Assembly (NCBI RefSeq): GCF_037975245.1
Contig: NC_092566.1
Coordinates: forward strand, 1,116,001 to 1,180,000
Source: Apostichopus japonicus
Taxonomy: Eukaryota; Echinodermata; Holothuroidea; Aspidochirotida; Stichopodidae
Length of the DNA: 64,000 nt
Direction of reading: 5' to 3'
In this document: piece by piece, positions 1-12,300 of the stretch
How positions within the stretch are numbered: position 1 is the stretch's first letter
Layout: each line of letters starts with the position of its first letter
Translations under genes and position numbers: made by a program
Notes under the pieces: generated by a model
The model's database searches: none
Told to the model about the DNA's origin: nothing
Seen by the model: only the letters and a program-made list of their open reading frames with translations

Positions 1-620
1 AATAGAACTACTGTCATATGCCTATATGAGCTCAATTTGATTTGAGGGGCTGGAACGACTTGCCCGAAAAATAAAACCAAAATATTTCGCGCGCTCCGCC
101 GCGCGCGTTCCACATGTGAATGTGTATGTCATAGACATGCATCGGTTTTTACATCGCATGCCAATAACATACAATCATTCTCGGTCGTTACAATATTACT
201 AGTAATAATAATATAAGTTTAACCACTGAAAAAACACATTGAAAATGATCTATCTTTCAGTAGGTGCCCGAAAAGTTATCAGCATATTGCCCGAATTTTG
301 ACAAACATATTTTGTTGGGGGTTTGGGGGGGGGGGCTAAAAAGTTTGTGGAGTGAGTGCCAGTGGGTACAAATGTATCGAAAAAAGGTTCGGAACAAAAA
401 TGCAATAGCGACAGATGGGATGTCTGACTGACACTGACCGTAGTGACGAGTCGCGCGGGGGTACAAAGCAGCAGTCGGAATTTTCCGGCTTCAAAACCCA
501 TCCAGTTGGATTTTCAGCCACTGCACCCCCCCCCCCCCAATCATCAGGCTTTAGCTACGTCCCTGGGTGGTCGCGTTTACGTTTTCTTTTATTTGAAATA
601 ATTATGTCGTCATAAAGGGG
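1..620. repeat. Probable degenerate dispersed repeat at window edge
   Basis: The stretch holds G- and C-homopolymer runs (around 315-333 and 525-538), a GCGCGC-rich patch near 90-110, and a twice-used phrase (TGCCCGAAAA/TGCCCGAATT). The poly-G and poly-C style resembles the better-defined miniature elements further along. I could not find clean inverted ends or a target-site duplication. No coding exon is visible; the short open frames here are not supported by splice sites or family similarity. Confidence 0.3.
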
Positions 621-2600
621 GACGGTGATTGGCCGCTTCCAGAAGCTTGAGAGTAGAAATATACCTGAAAGATTTCGACAAATTCTGAAGGCTGCGGCAT
701 GAATAAAGTTTGACTTAGAAAGAAGGTTTTCTGTGCAGCTAAAACGATATACTGTCATATGTAACTACAGACTAAATTTTCGTATTGTAGCTTTTAATCA
801 GGGTACTGGGGAAGATACAGTTATAATACAGCATGGTATCGCGGATCCCCCAGGCTCTATGCCTGTAGCAATACTATATGTTTCCTTAACTTAAGTTTCT
901 TATCGATGGTTTTTGCAAGGAAAACACCTTCTTTGCTGGATGGAATATTCTCACGAAAAATGTTGATATTGTCATAACCTCTAAGATCTCTAGCGAAAGG
1001 TTACTTAAAAATAACAATTTTTGGGTGGAACAAGTCAGCATTCCAAAACACTTATTTAGAGCACGAGTCCTCTATTATTCGCCTACGGAGCACTTAGCAG
1101 ACCATATGGATTACACATATCTACAGTTTCGTCAACACATGTGCCTGTTTCATCATGTTTTATGCTTTGGTTAAGGATTTTTAAGGGTAAGATAATGTAA
1201 ATGTTTACATTTATGGAAATTTAATTGGAAACGTTTATATAACAGCTATTTATATGAGAGTTTGTGCAATGCAGTCGAAAATTTCCGGTCTTGAATCAAT
1301 TCCGCTCCCAATAATAATAACGGCTTAAATTTATCACAGCTATTACTTCCTTCAATACCATTTCGTGACTATCACTTCTTTCTTATCAGTTTCAAATGTT
1401 GCCTTTGGAATTTCCTCATTGGAACTCACTTAATAATTAAATAGGCCCCGCTGTCCGATTGGTTAGGCAGTGGTACATTATATTAACTAAGTAAACGGCA
1501 CAGTATATACGACTAATTAAGTTGAACAAGGAAATACCAGCTACCTACAAATACACGTATTACAGTGCACAGTCCATCCTTGAATTATTAATCTGGCGGA
1601 AAGGGCGGGGAAGCGAATATTCACTTAATGTTAAGCCTCTGAGGAAGGGGAACTAATGTGGCATCTCACTCCGTTTAAAATCATGCGACTGGAAAAAAAA
1701 CATGGATCATTTTACCAGCCTACTGCACACTTTGAATTGGTGGTAACTTTCACTGTATAGACAACAACAAAAAACTTGAAAAGATTATTACCATAGTCTT
1801 TAAATTGAGATATTGAAAAAGATACTTTGACATTGCCAACAGAGACTTGAGGGTAGCACTTCCCAAATGAGACATAAGAGAAGAATACGTCACAAGTAGA
1901 CCAGTTTCAATGTAGTAAGCTTGAACAAACGGGTCTTTTATTTTATAGGCTAGTAAACAATCTCCTCCGGTGAAATTTGACACTGTTTACTGGCTACACT
2001 CAAGTGAGTCCATGCTCTATATCAGGACCGTAACGGCTCCTGTAATTAAGTTCGATCTGTTTTAGGCCGTTTTGACCTCTCCGTATAATATTTGATCCAT
2101 CTTTAAGATAAATTGTTTGCAGGCCTTTGTTGCATACTTCCGAACATACATACATACGCACTCTCCCACATACGGAATGATATACATGGTAAAATTTACC
2201 TGCAACATATGACTGAACGAATTTCATTCCATGCGGCATTCGCCATTCTGGCTATTAAAAACGTCCGTAGTAAATCAGCTGTGACCCTTTCTTATGCACG
2301 TATATTTTATTGTACTTTAGATGTATGTAGCACACAAGCTTAGTCCTATAATATACCGCAATTGGTAGTCTACTCTATTTGCATTGTGCAAGACGAGTTT
2401 CGGAATTTTGATAGGATCTTCATACTAGTACTTATGAATGACATAAAAGGAATATGCTAAACCGACCGAAAAACCTGCTGTGATCTAGTGGATCTGACTG
2501 GCCTTTTGATTATTTCAGCAAGATTCTCAGACTACAGTTGTAAACCTACTTCGACTACTACTACTACTAGTACTAACGGTGCAACGTTGTTATAAGTTTG
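621..2600. other. Intergenic, no gene seen
   Basis: AT-rich sequence upstream of the tetraspanin gene. I see no conserved exon, RNA gene or clear repeat in it. A short ACTACTACTACTACTAGTACTA run lies near 2552. Confidence 0.5.
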
Positions 2601-2704
2601 CCAAAGGTGAAACTTTAGCCTTAGGACTGTGTTTATTTTATTTGCAGTCGCATTCGCCTAACTGTTTTCTGTTACTGGGTGCATTTAACTCACATTAATA
2701 GAGG
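2600..2704 (+). other. Possible non-coding first exon of the tetraspanin gene
   Basis: The first coding exon is preceded by a good 3' splice site (pyrimidine tract then ACACAG at 3044-3049), which implies an upstream untranslated exon. The best nearby donor is GAGG|GTAAGT at 2705. The exon start is not visible, so the left limit is a guess. Confidence 0.3.
2656..2677 (+). promoter_or_regulatory. 22-bp motif shared with CISD upstream region
   Basis: The 22 bases starting GCCTAACTGTT and ending CTGTTACTG recur with one mismatch at 47107-47128, upstream of the CISD gene on the same strand. Here the motif lies ~440 bp before the tetraspanin ATG and ~28 bp before a GAGG|GTAAGT donor-like site at 2705. 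A core-promoter or first-exon element is one reading; a shared repeat fragment is the alternative. Confidence 0.3.
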
Positions 2705-3049
2705 GTAAGTTACGTTGTAAATCCCAGTGAAATTTTACAAAATATTGTGAACATTAAGATCAAAAGTGAATTTTTAGGCCATCTTAATGTAGACTAGCCT
2801 AGGTCATACTAGTCATACTCTGCTCATTTTCGGCCTATACAAGGCTATTGTAATCGTAGTAGTGGCTTGTGATCGAGTCTCATTCAACACATGTTGGCAT
2901 ATGGTGTATCTTTTGCATTATGGGTTAGCTGTAGGGATTAGGGCTCACTTTCAGGAACAATAATAATCCCTAAGGTAATAACATCCTGACACTGAACTCA
3001 ATAGACTTTTTATGCTTTAAAGTCACAACCATTCTTTTTCTATACACAG

Positions 3050-3093
3050 ATTTTTGACTAGTTCCTAGAGAGTGGTGTTTCTGTTTTACCACC
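3050..3093 (+). other. Tetraspanin 5' UTR segment in exon with start codon
   Basis: It runs from the splice acceptor ending at 3049 to the ATG at 3094. The start context is ACCACCATGG, an ideal Kozak match, which supports the chosen start. Confidence 0.6.
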
Positions 3094-3336
3094 ATGGCAA
3101 AAAAGGGAAAGCCTCGCCCTGACCATAGGCCTCCTGCACACAACCCGCATTATGCTCATGATCCACCACCTTATTCACAACAGCAACCACCACTTCAACA
3201 GCAGAACTATGCACAACAAATGCATCATGGTGGAGGTGGTGGAAATAGACAACATGCACGACCTAGACCTAGTCCACCTTCAGAAGTCAGTGACTGTGTC
3301 AAGTACTCCCTTTTCTTGTATAACTGCATCTTTTGG
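3094..3336 (+). CDS. Tetraspanin exon 1 (residues 1-81)
   Basis: It encodes the Pro/Gln/His-rich cytosolic tail, including PPPY at 24-27 and a five-glycine run at 46-50, then the start of TM1 ([13 protein letters not shown]). The donor is TTTTGG|GTAAGT. The reading frame runs on only a few codons past the donor. Confidence 0.92.
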
Positions 3337-6300
3337 GTAAGTATGCATTCCTCATGACTGTTATGTATATGTACGTATTTTAGGTCATCCTGCAAGCAGG
3401 AACTCGCGAAGAAGCCTCATTGGCTTATCAAAGCCGCAAGCTGACCGAAGTCAGTCTCTTAGTTTCATATTTAACGTCCATGATTATGAATTGTCTATTC
3501 TCAACAACTCTGTAACTGGATGACATACATTAATCTTGGAGTGACTCGAACAGGGGACCTTATGATTGGAAGGCACCGGCCTTAACTTAACCACTGAGCT
3601 AACACTCCACATCTTTCAAATTATGTATATATTAATATATCTTTCAAGATATCTTTCAAATTATACTGATTTGTCTAGTAAGTACAGTACTGTATCACAA
3701 ACAGTTCAAAACCGACAAAGTGCTACACAAACGCAAAGGTTTAAGGTATGGTAGTGTTTGTCTGATGGTATACCTTATCTTTTTGGTGATAAGAGAAAAA
3801 ATGTTCTTTTAATGGTTAAAGTGTAAAGAGGATGTCTTTGTTTTTCTGTGAAGTTTAGTTGTAACTTTCAGATACAAGAAAAAGTGAAATGTGCAATGTA
3901 CTGTAAGCTCTCAGAGTTACTCAGTCCTTTAGTTTGCTCTGTGAGACATATGCTGTGAGATATGCTTCAACAGTTCAATTTTCTAACTAAAATTTACATT
4001 GGTCATGCAATTTCTTTGTTCGTTTGGTTTCTTGTTTTGTTGGTTAGGTTTTGGTGCTTTAAATTACGATGAGGATATATAACAGAGTGTGTTTTCAAAC
4101 AGCTGGCTGTTATCTGCAGAATCTGGTCACAACAAGTATACAACCCGCCCGCGTATGGACATATTAATATACCTTTCTCTCATGTGCACTAGAGTTTTTC
4201 ATTTAGTTACCAAAAAAATACAGTTCTGTGACACATTTTAGGTTTAAAGGTTCAAGGTTGAAGAATCCAATAATCATTATACGGTGTGAAGACTCGCGCA
4301 AAAAGAAACGGCTTATGCCAGTAATCTGACCTAGTTTCGAATGAGGTGTAACAGAAGTGTTAGACACCACCATCGATCCCAGAAAATACACACACAGCTT
4401 GCTACCGTCGGTAATTAGACACTAGTGTACTGTCAGTACATATAGCTGCAGTCAATACCCACAACACAGTGTACAAAGGATACAGTGATGGACAACTCAG
4501 GTCAAGCTAAAGATAACAAGGTATCCTGTTTCATTACTGTCTGCATTTTGTAGCGACAAGAGAAAAACTTCACTTGCAAGCAACTGAAAGTTAACTTTTT
4601 CACAGGGCGGCACACGATTTGGGGCCAGTCTTCAACATTCAACATTTAAGAATCTCCTGAAAGCCCACCTGCTTCAGGAGTCATATCAACAGTGATTTGT
4701 GCTTCAGTGCCTTACATAATTTCATGATACAAATAAGAACAGTCAGTATGAAACATTCCAGAATCTCCTAAAAGCCCACCTGTTTCAGGAGGTATATATA
4801 TCAACAGTGATTTGTGCCTCGTGCCTTACAGCAGTTCATGATTCGGTTACATTTAAGATAAGTCATCGATTGATTGGTTGAGAAATCCATGTCACTTGCC
4901 GGTTGCTCTCTATTTTATATGGCTCAGAGAAGGACAAATTAGAATTGTGTAATTTTATGCCAATATTCTTTGGTGTAAAACTAAACTTATACCTTGTGTG
5001 GTTTTTTGCATTATAGAAGTGTTCAGTCATATAGCACTGTTTCTATACGTACATAATTACATACTTCACAAACAAACAATTGTACACAATGGGATTTCAA
5101 AGTTTTTGGGTGTGATGTCCGAAGACGAAAATCCGTAATAACACACACTGACAAAAGTCTGTAGTAAAGTAATGATACAACTTGTATAAATTACAGAGAT
5201 ATTTACACCGTTCGTCACATAATACATGAAAAATAAGGAAACAAAATAACTGTAGAATGATTCACTCTGAGCGCTATCGAAACACACTAAAATATTCAAA
5301 ATTGTATAAACGTAGGTCGTAAATGGTGATATTTACTGACTCGTAAATACAGTGTTGGCTTGTAGGCCTTCAACATCCGTAAACATAAAAATAACTTTTC
5401 TATGGAAGGCCGAATAAGCAGCTCTGCCACTGCAGTGGGGTTTTATTATTTTCCTTTCAAGAAAAAAAAACTGTTCTATGTTCCTTTGTGTAAATTACTA
5501 TAGAAGTACAGTAAGTATCATGTCAGTACATATGGACAACCATGGATCCAGTGTTACAATCAACTAAAACCTGAAACGAATATACTGTGTGTTACAAAGA
5601 AATGTGTGTAAAACAAACTAGCTGTGCTTTTCTCCCATTCTTCACCAGATACCTTGTTAAGTTTGTCAACAAATAAATCATCAGACAATAAATGTAGTGG
5701 TCACATTTTGTGTACATCCTGTTTGAGTTCATCCTGTTTGAGTTCATCCGGTTTGGGTTCATCCGGTTTGAGTTCATCCGGTTGGAGTTTGTGAACATTG
5801 CATTTGTCGTAAAATACTGCAAAAGAAGGTATGCATTAGTGTGCATGCAGGTACACGGTTCATCCTTGGATTTGTGAATCAATTTGATAACTACAGTAGT
5901 ACACTAGATAAACTTTACCCTGTCTGATCTGTGATACTTTGCATACATGTGGTATCATATGGAATGTTGTTTTAGTTTGTACAGAGTACAGACAGTACTT
6001 ATTATTATTTTATGTGTGTAGAAATGTGGACATATCACAGCACTGCCCCACATACCTGAGTTTTATTGAATTATATATGTAACCCCACAAGTCTAAATTG
6101 AGACTGTACAGTAGATATGAAGCAAGTCCAAGTTAATGTACAACGTTCACTATGTACCAATTTGTGTGGGACTTTATTCCCGTACACAAGATAGAAAGAA
6201 GTCAAAAAACCTTTATTATTTTCTTGGTTTTGCTTGTTGATATTTGAAAACCTCAGGAGGGAGATTTAATGTCAATCATTCTTGCTGTAATGCTATGTGA

Positions 6301-9300
6301 TAGTCCAGCCATGCTGGTTTCAAATTACCCTGATAGGGTAATACTTCCCCCCAATTTTTACCATTGTGTTAGATTAATTGAAAAACTTATTTCAACATTG
6401 TCATCAGGGAAAAAATTAGTTATCACATTTTCTGTGTACAGCAGTTTTGAAGGTTTGGGATGTTCGAGATTGTCTCTGGAATATCTACGAAAGCTGCTAT
6501 TTTTTTTTTATGACATCTTTGCATAATTTTATTTAGCAACCTGATCATTTTGCGAAGCATTTGGATTTGTGATACGGGAGAAATTATTCTCCGGTCCTAC
6601 ATATTACGTTGACATGTCTTTAAACCAGTCAATACTGACAAGTACAACTACTGTAGTTTCAGCCATCTTAAAATTTTGACGTGGATGTTTTAACAGAATC
6701 TGTTCCGACATTATAATTCTGAGTTATTTCAGGAATGTCTCAGCTTTCTTTCAAACCTTACTGTATACACAGATCAAAATACTGGAAGTAACTTTCACAA
6801 TTTAGCCATAAATTTTCAGTAGACTTTTCTGAACAATATTGTTCCCAGATGCTGAAGTCTATAAACTTTTTCTGATGTTATTGATACTTTGAAGATATTA
6901 CTTCATATATTTTGCTGAATGATAGCACAAAAAGGATAGGAAAAATGTGCCTTTCGGTGCATGTATCCATTTACTTGCTCATATTTTCAGATGTCTGTAG
7001 AATAGTATGGTACTGATTAGCCACCATTTAGTAATGCTCAGTTTTCACTCACCCTGTTAAAGTTATAAATTTGTGTTTTTTAAAAAATATTTTAGAATCT
7101 ACAGTACCTTGATGCAAACTTGTATACAATGTTGTTGCAGATGCTGTAGATTTGAAAAATCATCATATTTAATTGCATTTCATAAATGATTAATTCAATG
7201 AGACTTTTTTGTTGTTTTTGTGTTGTTTAAATATAGTTGTAAGCATTATAGATTATTCATTTTCATGATCGGAATAAGTGGGGGAAAACCTACAGGAATC
7301 GTATGACGCTATCCCCATTGTGAACGTTAAACGTGTGTTCTTTTGTATTTAAACTGTTTCTTTCAGTCTGGTCACTGTACTGTCTTGATATACAGTATAC
7401 TCAATTGTTCTCTATGTTGACGATATATCTAGACAAACAATACTTTATTTCACACCTTTCTAGGTTTTCTCACTTATCTCCACACAAATGTAGTTTCTCA
7501 TCTACCCAAACAAGTAAATCTAGGTACAGTAATATTTTAAACAACTCAAATTGTCAATATTTCATTAATACTATTTGTTAGAACACACAGTTTTTCTCCC
7601 CTTGTTAGGTATGTAGATAAGGCAATATATATGAACATTTGTTTGAAAGGTGAGAAGATTTTAAAGAAGGCTCAGTGGAAAACGTCAAATCCTAGTCTCA
7701 TGGCTTATTCATGAAAGAGCTATATGTACACAGTGTACAGTAAGTGTGAAGTTGGCATGTCATGTGATCATGTCAACATGACATATTGTACACACTCTCT
7801 TAATGGTACATATACTATTATGGGAAAATGTGATAGTAGTATATACTGTGTCGTTGTTATGCTGTATACACAGTACTGTATTGAATTTACACAACAACAA
7901 CAGTCCAGGTACTGAGAATAGGAGAGATAGGTAGTTTTACTTTCATTTTTCAAATCAATGCTACAAATTATGTACAGTGAAAGTACCTCGCAAGGACATT
8001 AACCTGTTGATAATAACTAGTATATAAAACAAAATGTTAAATGGCTTTAAGGTCTGTTGACAGCCATCCATCCCTGCATGTATATAACATTGTTTGTTCA
8101 TTGGGTGTGGTTTGTTATTAACCGGGTAATTTGATCTAACGATGGTTTCCTTAATACACATCCGTTATACACATCTAGAACATGGACGACTACGTCACTA
8201 TGGACTTTCCTTTCACTGTGATGAAGTCAATGTTTTTGTTTTACTTGGCAAAGAAAGTTTGCCAAAATGAAATTTGATCAGGACAATTAAATATGAATTG
8301 TAAGTTAGTATCATGAAATATGAAATATAGTAAGGAAAGAACTTTAGTAAACTGAACAGATACACTACTTAGATGATCCACAATCTCCATTCATTGTCAC
8401 AGAAATTTAATCTGTTTTGATCAAGAGCTGACAAGTGTAGATTTGGCACAACTGACAAGTTAAGTTACTGTAGCTTAGGTCCTTACAGCCTAACATTAGT
8501 ACTATGCAAGGAAACTCTGTAAATGCTGGATACAATAACAGAAATTTATGTATCGTGAGTTTAACCCGTTTCTTACATCGTGTTCTGTTTTATGAAAGCA
8601 TGTCTTGTCGTGACCATGTTGAATCGATGCAGCATCAATTACATTACCTATAACTCTGAACCAGGTTATACTTCCATATATCTGAACTGGCAATATTGAG
8701 ATCAGAATATTACAAGATCTGTTATAATGTTGCTATATCCTATCATAATTTAGTAACAACAAGTACAGACTTCCCAAAGTATGCTTAGAAATCTCTGACT
8801 TATATGATACCATAAGATTCTGAAGGCTGCATTATATATGTTTCATAAACCTTTTGGGCTGAGAAAAAGTTTCCTTTGGGCCAACATTTGTCTTGACCTT
8901 TTGCCCACCTGTGATGTACTAATTACGTACAGTTAATTTATTTCATTCGTCTCATAGACCTGTTTTCATTCAAGATCTGCATCCCAATTTACCTATTGTA
9001 ACCTACAGTACCTACGTAACTAGCCTACAAGTTTGTGGTAGAGTTTTCACATGATTGTGTTGTAAACCTGTGTCCATTTTTGCATTGCATTCTACTTCCT
9101 TGTATTTTCCTATGTGGAACTATTTTAAATGTCTACGCTTGCAATGGTATGATTTTCTGGTATTATTTGTACTAACCGATGAGGATCTACTGTACATGTA
9201 GTTCATGCCAAGTATCAAGGTTAATCTGAGCTGTTCATTTTTGAGCTTCTATATTTGCAAGATTCCTTTCGCCTTATTTGGGCAAGGAATAAGAATATTT

Positions 9301-12300
9301 TAACGCCTAGTGAAGCCTTGCCCTATCTGTTTAGGCCTAGCCTTAGGATGTACAACAGGCCCTGCTTTGCTCGCATGGCCCTTTCCCCCAATTATACTGC
9401 ATTGCCACTTAACTGCTTTTGGCAATAAAATTCCATGATAGTATCGGATATGCTGTATCTATAGTGTACCTGGCCTTTATATATGATCTTACTTGCATGA
9501 CTTAAAGCATGACTCTCTGCAGTTTTAAAACTCACCCAGCATTCAGCACACAGCGTACACTATTGGCTGCAAACATTGCACGGTTTTGCACCATCAGTGA
9601 AGGAAAACCTTGTTCCAACAGAATTTACAAATGACGATGGGATGTTCAATTAATGAGATAACATTCTTACTCAGACTGAGGCCAAGGCAAGCTCAATCTC
9701 AAAGACATATTTTCTTACACAACAGCTTTGACAGTAATTGACTATATAACAGAGACAAATAAGAAACATGGCTTGTCAGAAGGAATTCTTGGAGGGTTTC
9801 TTTCATAATGCAGCTCGTCAAGTTCTTTCCGTAAGATCTCTCGACAAATAAATTTTATAACAAAACATTTATGCAAGTTCCTAATCTGATATCTTTGCTG
9901 ATCAATGGGATATCAATTAAATACTGACCAGACATTTCCAAAGTTGAGCAGTTGGAAGTTAAATAATGAGATAGATTTTAATAGGAATTAGAAAAATAGA
10001 AAAATCTTCAGAGTTTTAGTACAGAAGAACAATGCATTCAAGTAAAACAGTATACTTCCATGGCTAAGTATAATTGTCATATGTATAAGGGGAATTAATT
10101 AGTCTTAAAACATTTGGTAACAATTTCAAAGTTGATTCCAGATCTATTGAGAAAAAAATGTTTGAATGCCCCAAAAATGTTACTTTACAGATTATACAGA
10201 ATTTGTAGCTATTTGACAGTATAGTATAGTATTTGGACTATTGATATTCCAAACTAGCTGAATTGTGAATTCCCAGAAAATTATTCTTGTGATCGTAAGT
10301 GTTGATACAATGATTTGTCTGCCCAAAACTAAGTAAGTACTGCAAACCGTTGAATTTGTGGCAATTCAATTTCTACATAATAATAATAGTAAAGGCTTAT
10401 AAGCACAACTACTACAGAAAATTGTGTGCACTGCTGTGCTGGAAATAACTAAATAAATCTCAAAGTAATGATACAAAAGTTAAACCTGGTCGAGATTCTG
10501 GCTGAAATCAGAACCATTGACCAATAAGTAGTGTTTTAATTGCCTCTTAAAAGTAGCAGCATTTTGGAATTCTTTAAGGCTGTCAGGAAGCTTATTCCAC
10601 AATTTAGGTCCATCCTATATTGATTATACTATTGATATGGCAGACCATGGAACTTGTTCCTTGAGTACTTAGTATTCTTGTGATGGAATAATTATAATAA
10701 TCAATTAATCATTGTCATCATCGTGTTCGTCAGCATCATAATAGTCATAATCATAATAATAGACATCTTATAGATTGTAGAATTCTCTATTGCCTCTTTG
10801 ACTCCCTTTGTAATAAGTCCATCATGATAATACTCCATGTGCAATTACCTTCTATGCATTACAAATACTGTCTAATGAACTGTTATGTACCATGTTTTCC
10901 TGGGGAATTCCCTACATATAATTTGGAACACCGTAGTTACAATACATTACACTATAGTTCAGAATCACAGTGAATTGCAGAAATTTATCCTGTTGGTCTC
11001 AATTTGATAGACTATTCCATCTACAAAACAGTGCTTTAGATGTGTTTTTGTGTACAAGTAATTGTGTTAGCTCTAGTTCCACATAGTGTGCTTTATACTG
11101 TATAGTAAGTACAATGAGTTGTACAGTACTTATATATGCAAGGTACAATAAACACATAAAGAGGTATAACACACGAACAGTTCTAAACAATTGCAAGCTG
11201 TTGTACTTATTTGTCACTGATTCATACAGTAGAAGGGATGATCAAGCGTTTTACAAGCGTACAGTATATGAGTCACTTGAACTAGAGAGCTGTGAAAACG
11301 CCTTAAAAACAACAGATCATAATAAACACCTACTGTACAGTAGTCATTGCTAAAATCTGGTCATTGTGTGTGTGTGACATTGTTTTTTTTAAACCTTACT
11401 TCCTAAGTCACGTAGAATATATTGTACTTACTGTATTATGCTGAGAGAGTGACTACTCTTGTTTAATATCCACTGGCCATTGTCAGGAGGTTTGAATTCA
11501 TACCCTGCTTTAATTATTATCAGGGTTTTTGTTAAGAAATGTAGTAGATGGGTCAAGTTGAAAAGTAGACGGGACTTTCTGTACGCGGACATGGGGGAGG
11601 GGTCTAAGGGGAGGGGGTGCCGGAAAATTGCAATTTAAAAAGTCTCTATACAGCTGTTTGGTCAATGATATTGCCCCCTCCCAATCACCCCTTTCTTCTG
11701 TCCTATTTTTATTTTCTCCTCAATTTTTTTATTAACACTCGGGTCATGGAGCCTAGGGAGGTAGCTATGCCACTGAACCGAACTTAGCAAGGGTGTGACG
11801 CACTTGCTGCATTAAATGAAGTGCGATCATAACAAAATGATAATAGGTCTACGGTACCTACAAAGTGAGTAGGATTTTACTGCCAAAAAAAAACTACTAC
11901 TTAAAATTAAAAATACTGCACAACATATATACGTGAACTTGATCGAAAGAAAACATCCCATTCCAAACTAATTCACGAAGATATTGAAATGAGACGAAAC
12001 AGAAAACAAACTCACGTTGAAGTTTCAATCACACCTGACCTAATTGTGGGTATTTATTCCTCTCGATTTTTTTCGTAATTTTTTTTTTTTTTTTTTTTAC
12101 TGAGCGTCGCAAAGTAGCTGGGTCATGTACGTGCAGTAGGCGGGTCATTTGACCCGGGTCCTGGCTACTAACGAAAACCCTGATTATCATTAACGAAAGC
12201 AAAACTGCTCTAGGAAAGACTTTTTCAGTTTTGTCTAGTTTTCAAACAAATTCAATATTCAGTAAACTGAAACAATACTTTGGAAGTTTAATCTTTGTTT

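Noticed and set aside
3538-3612. Functional tRNA on the - strand
   Set aside because: 8-nt anticodon loop and broken T stem; treated as tRNA-like repeat.
5592-5882. 96-codon - strand frame with NRMNS repeats
   Set aside because: Product of the 15-bp minisatellite.
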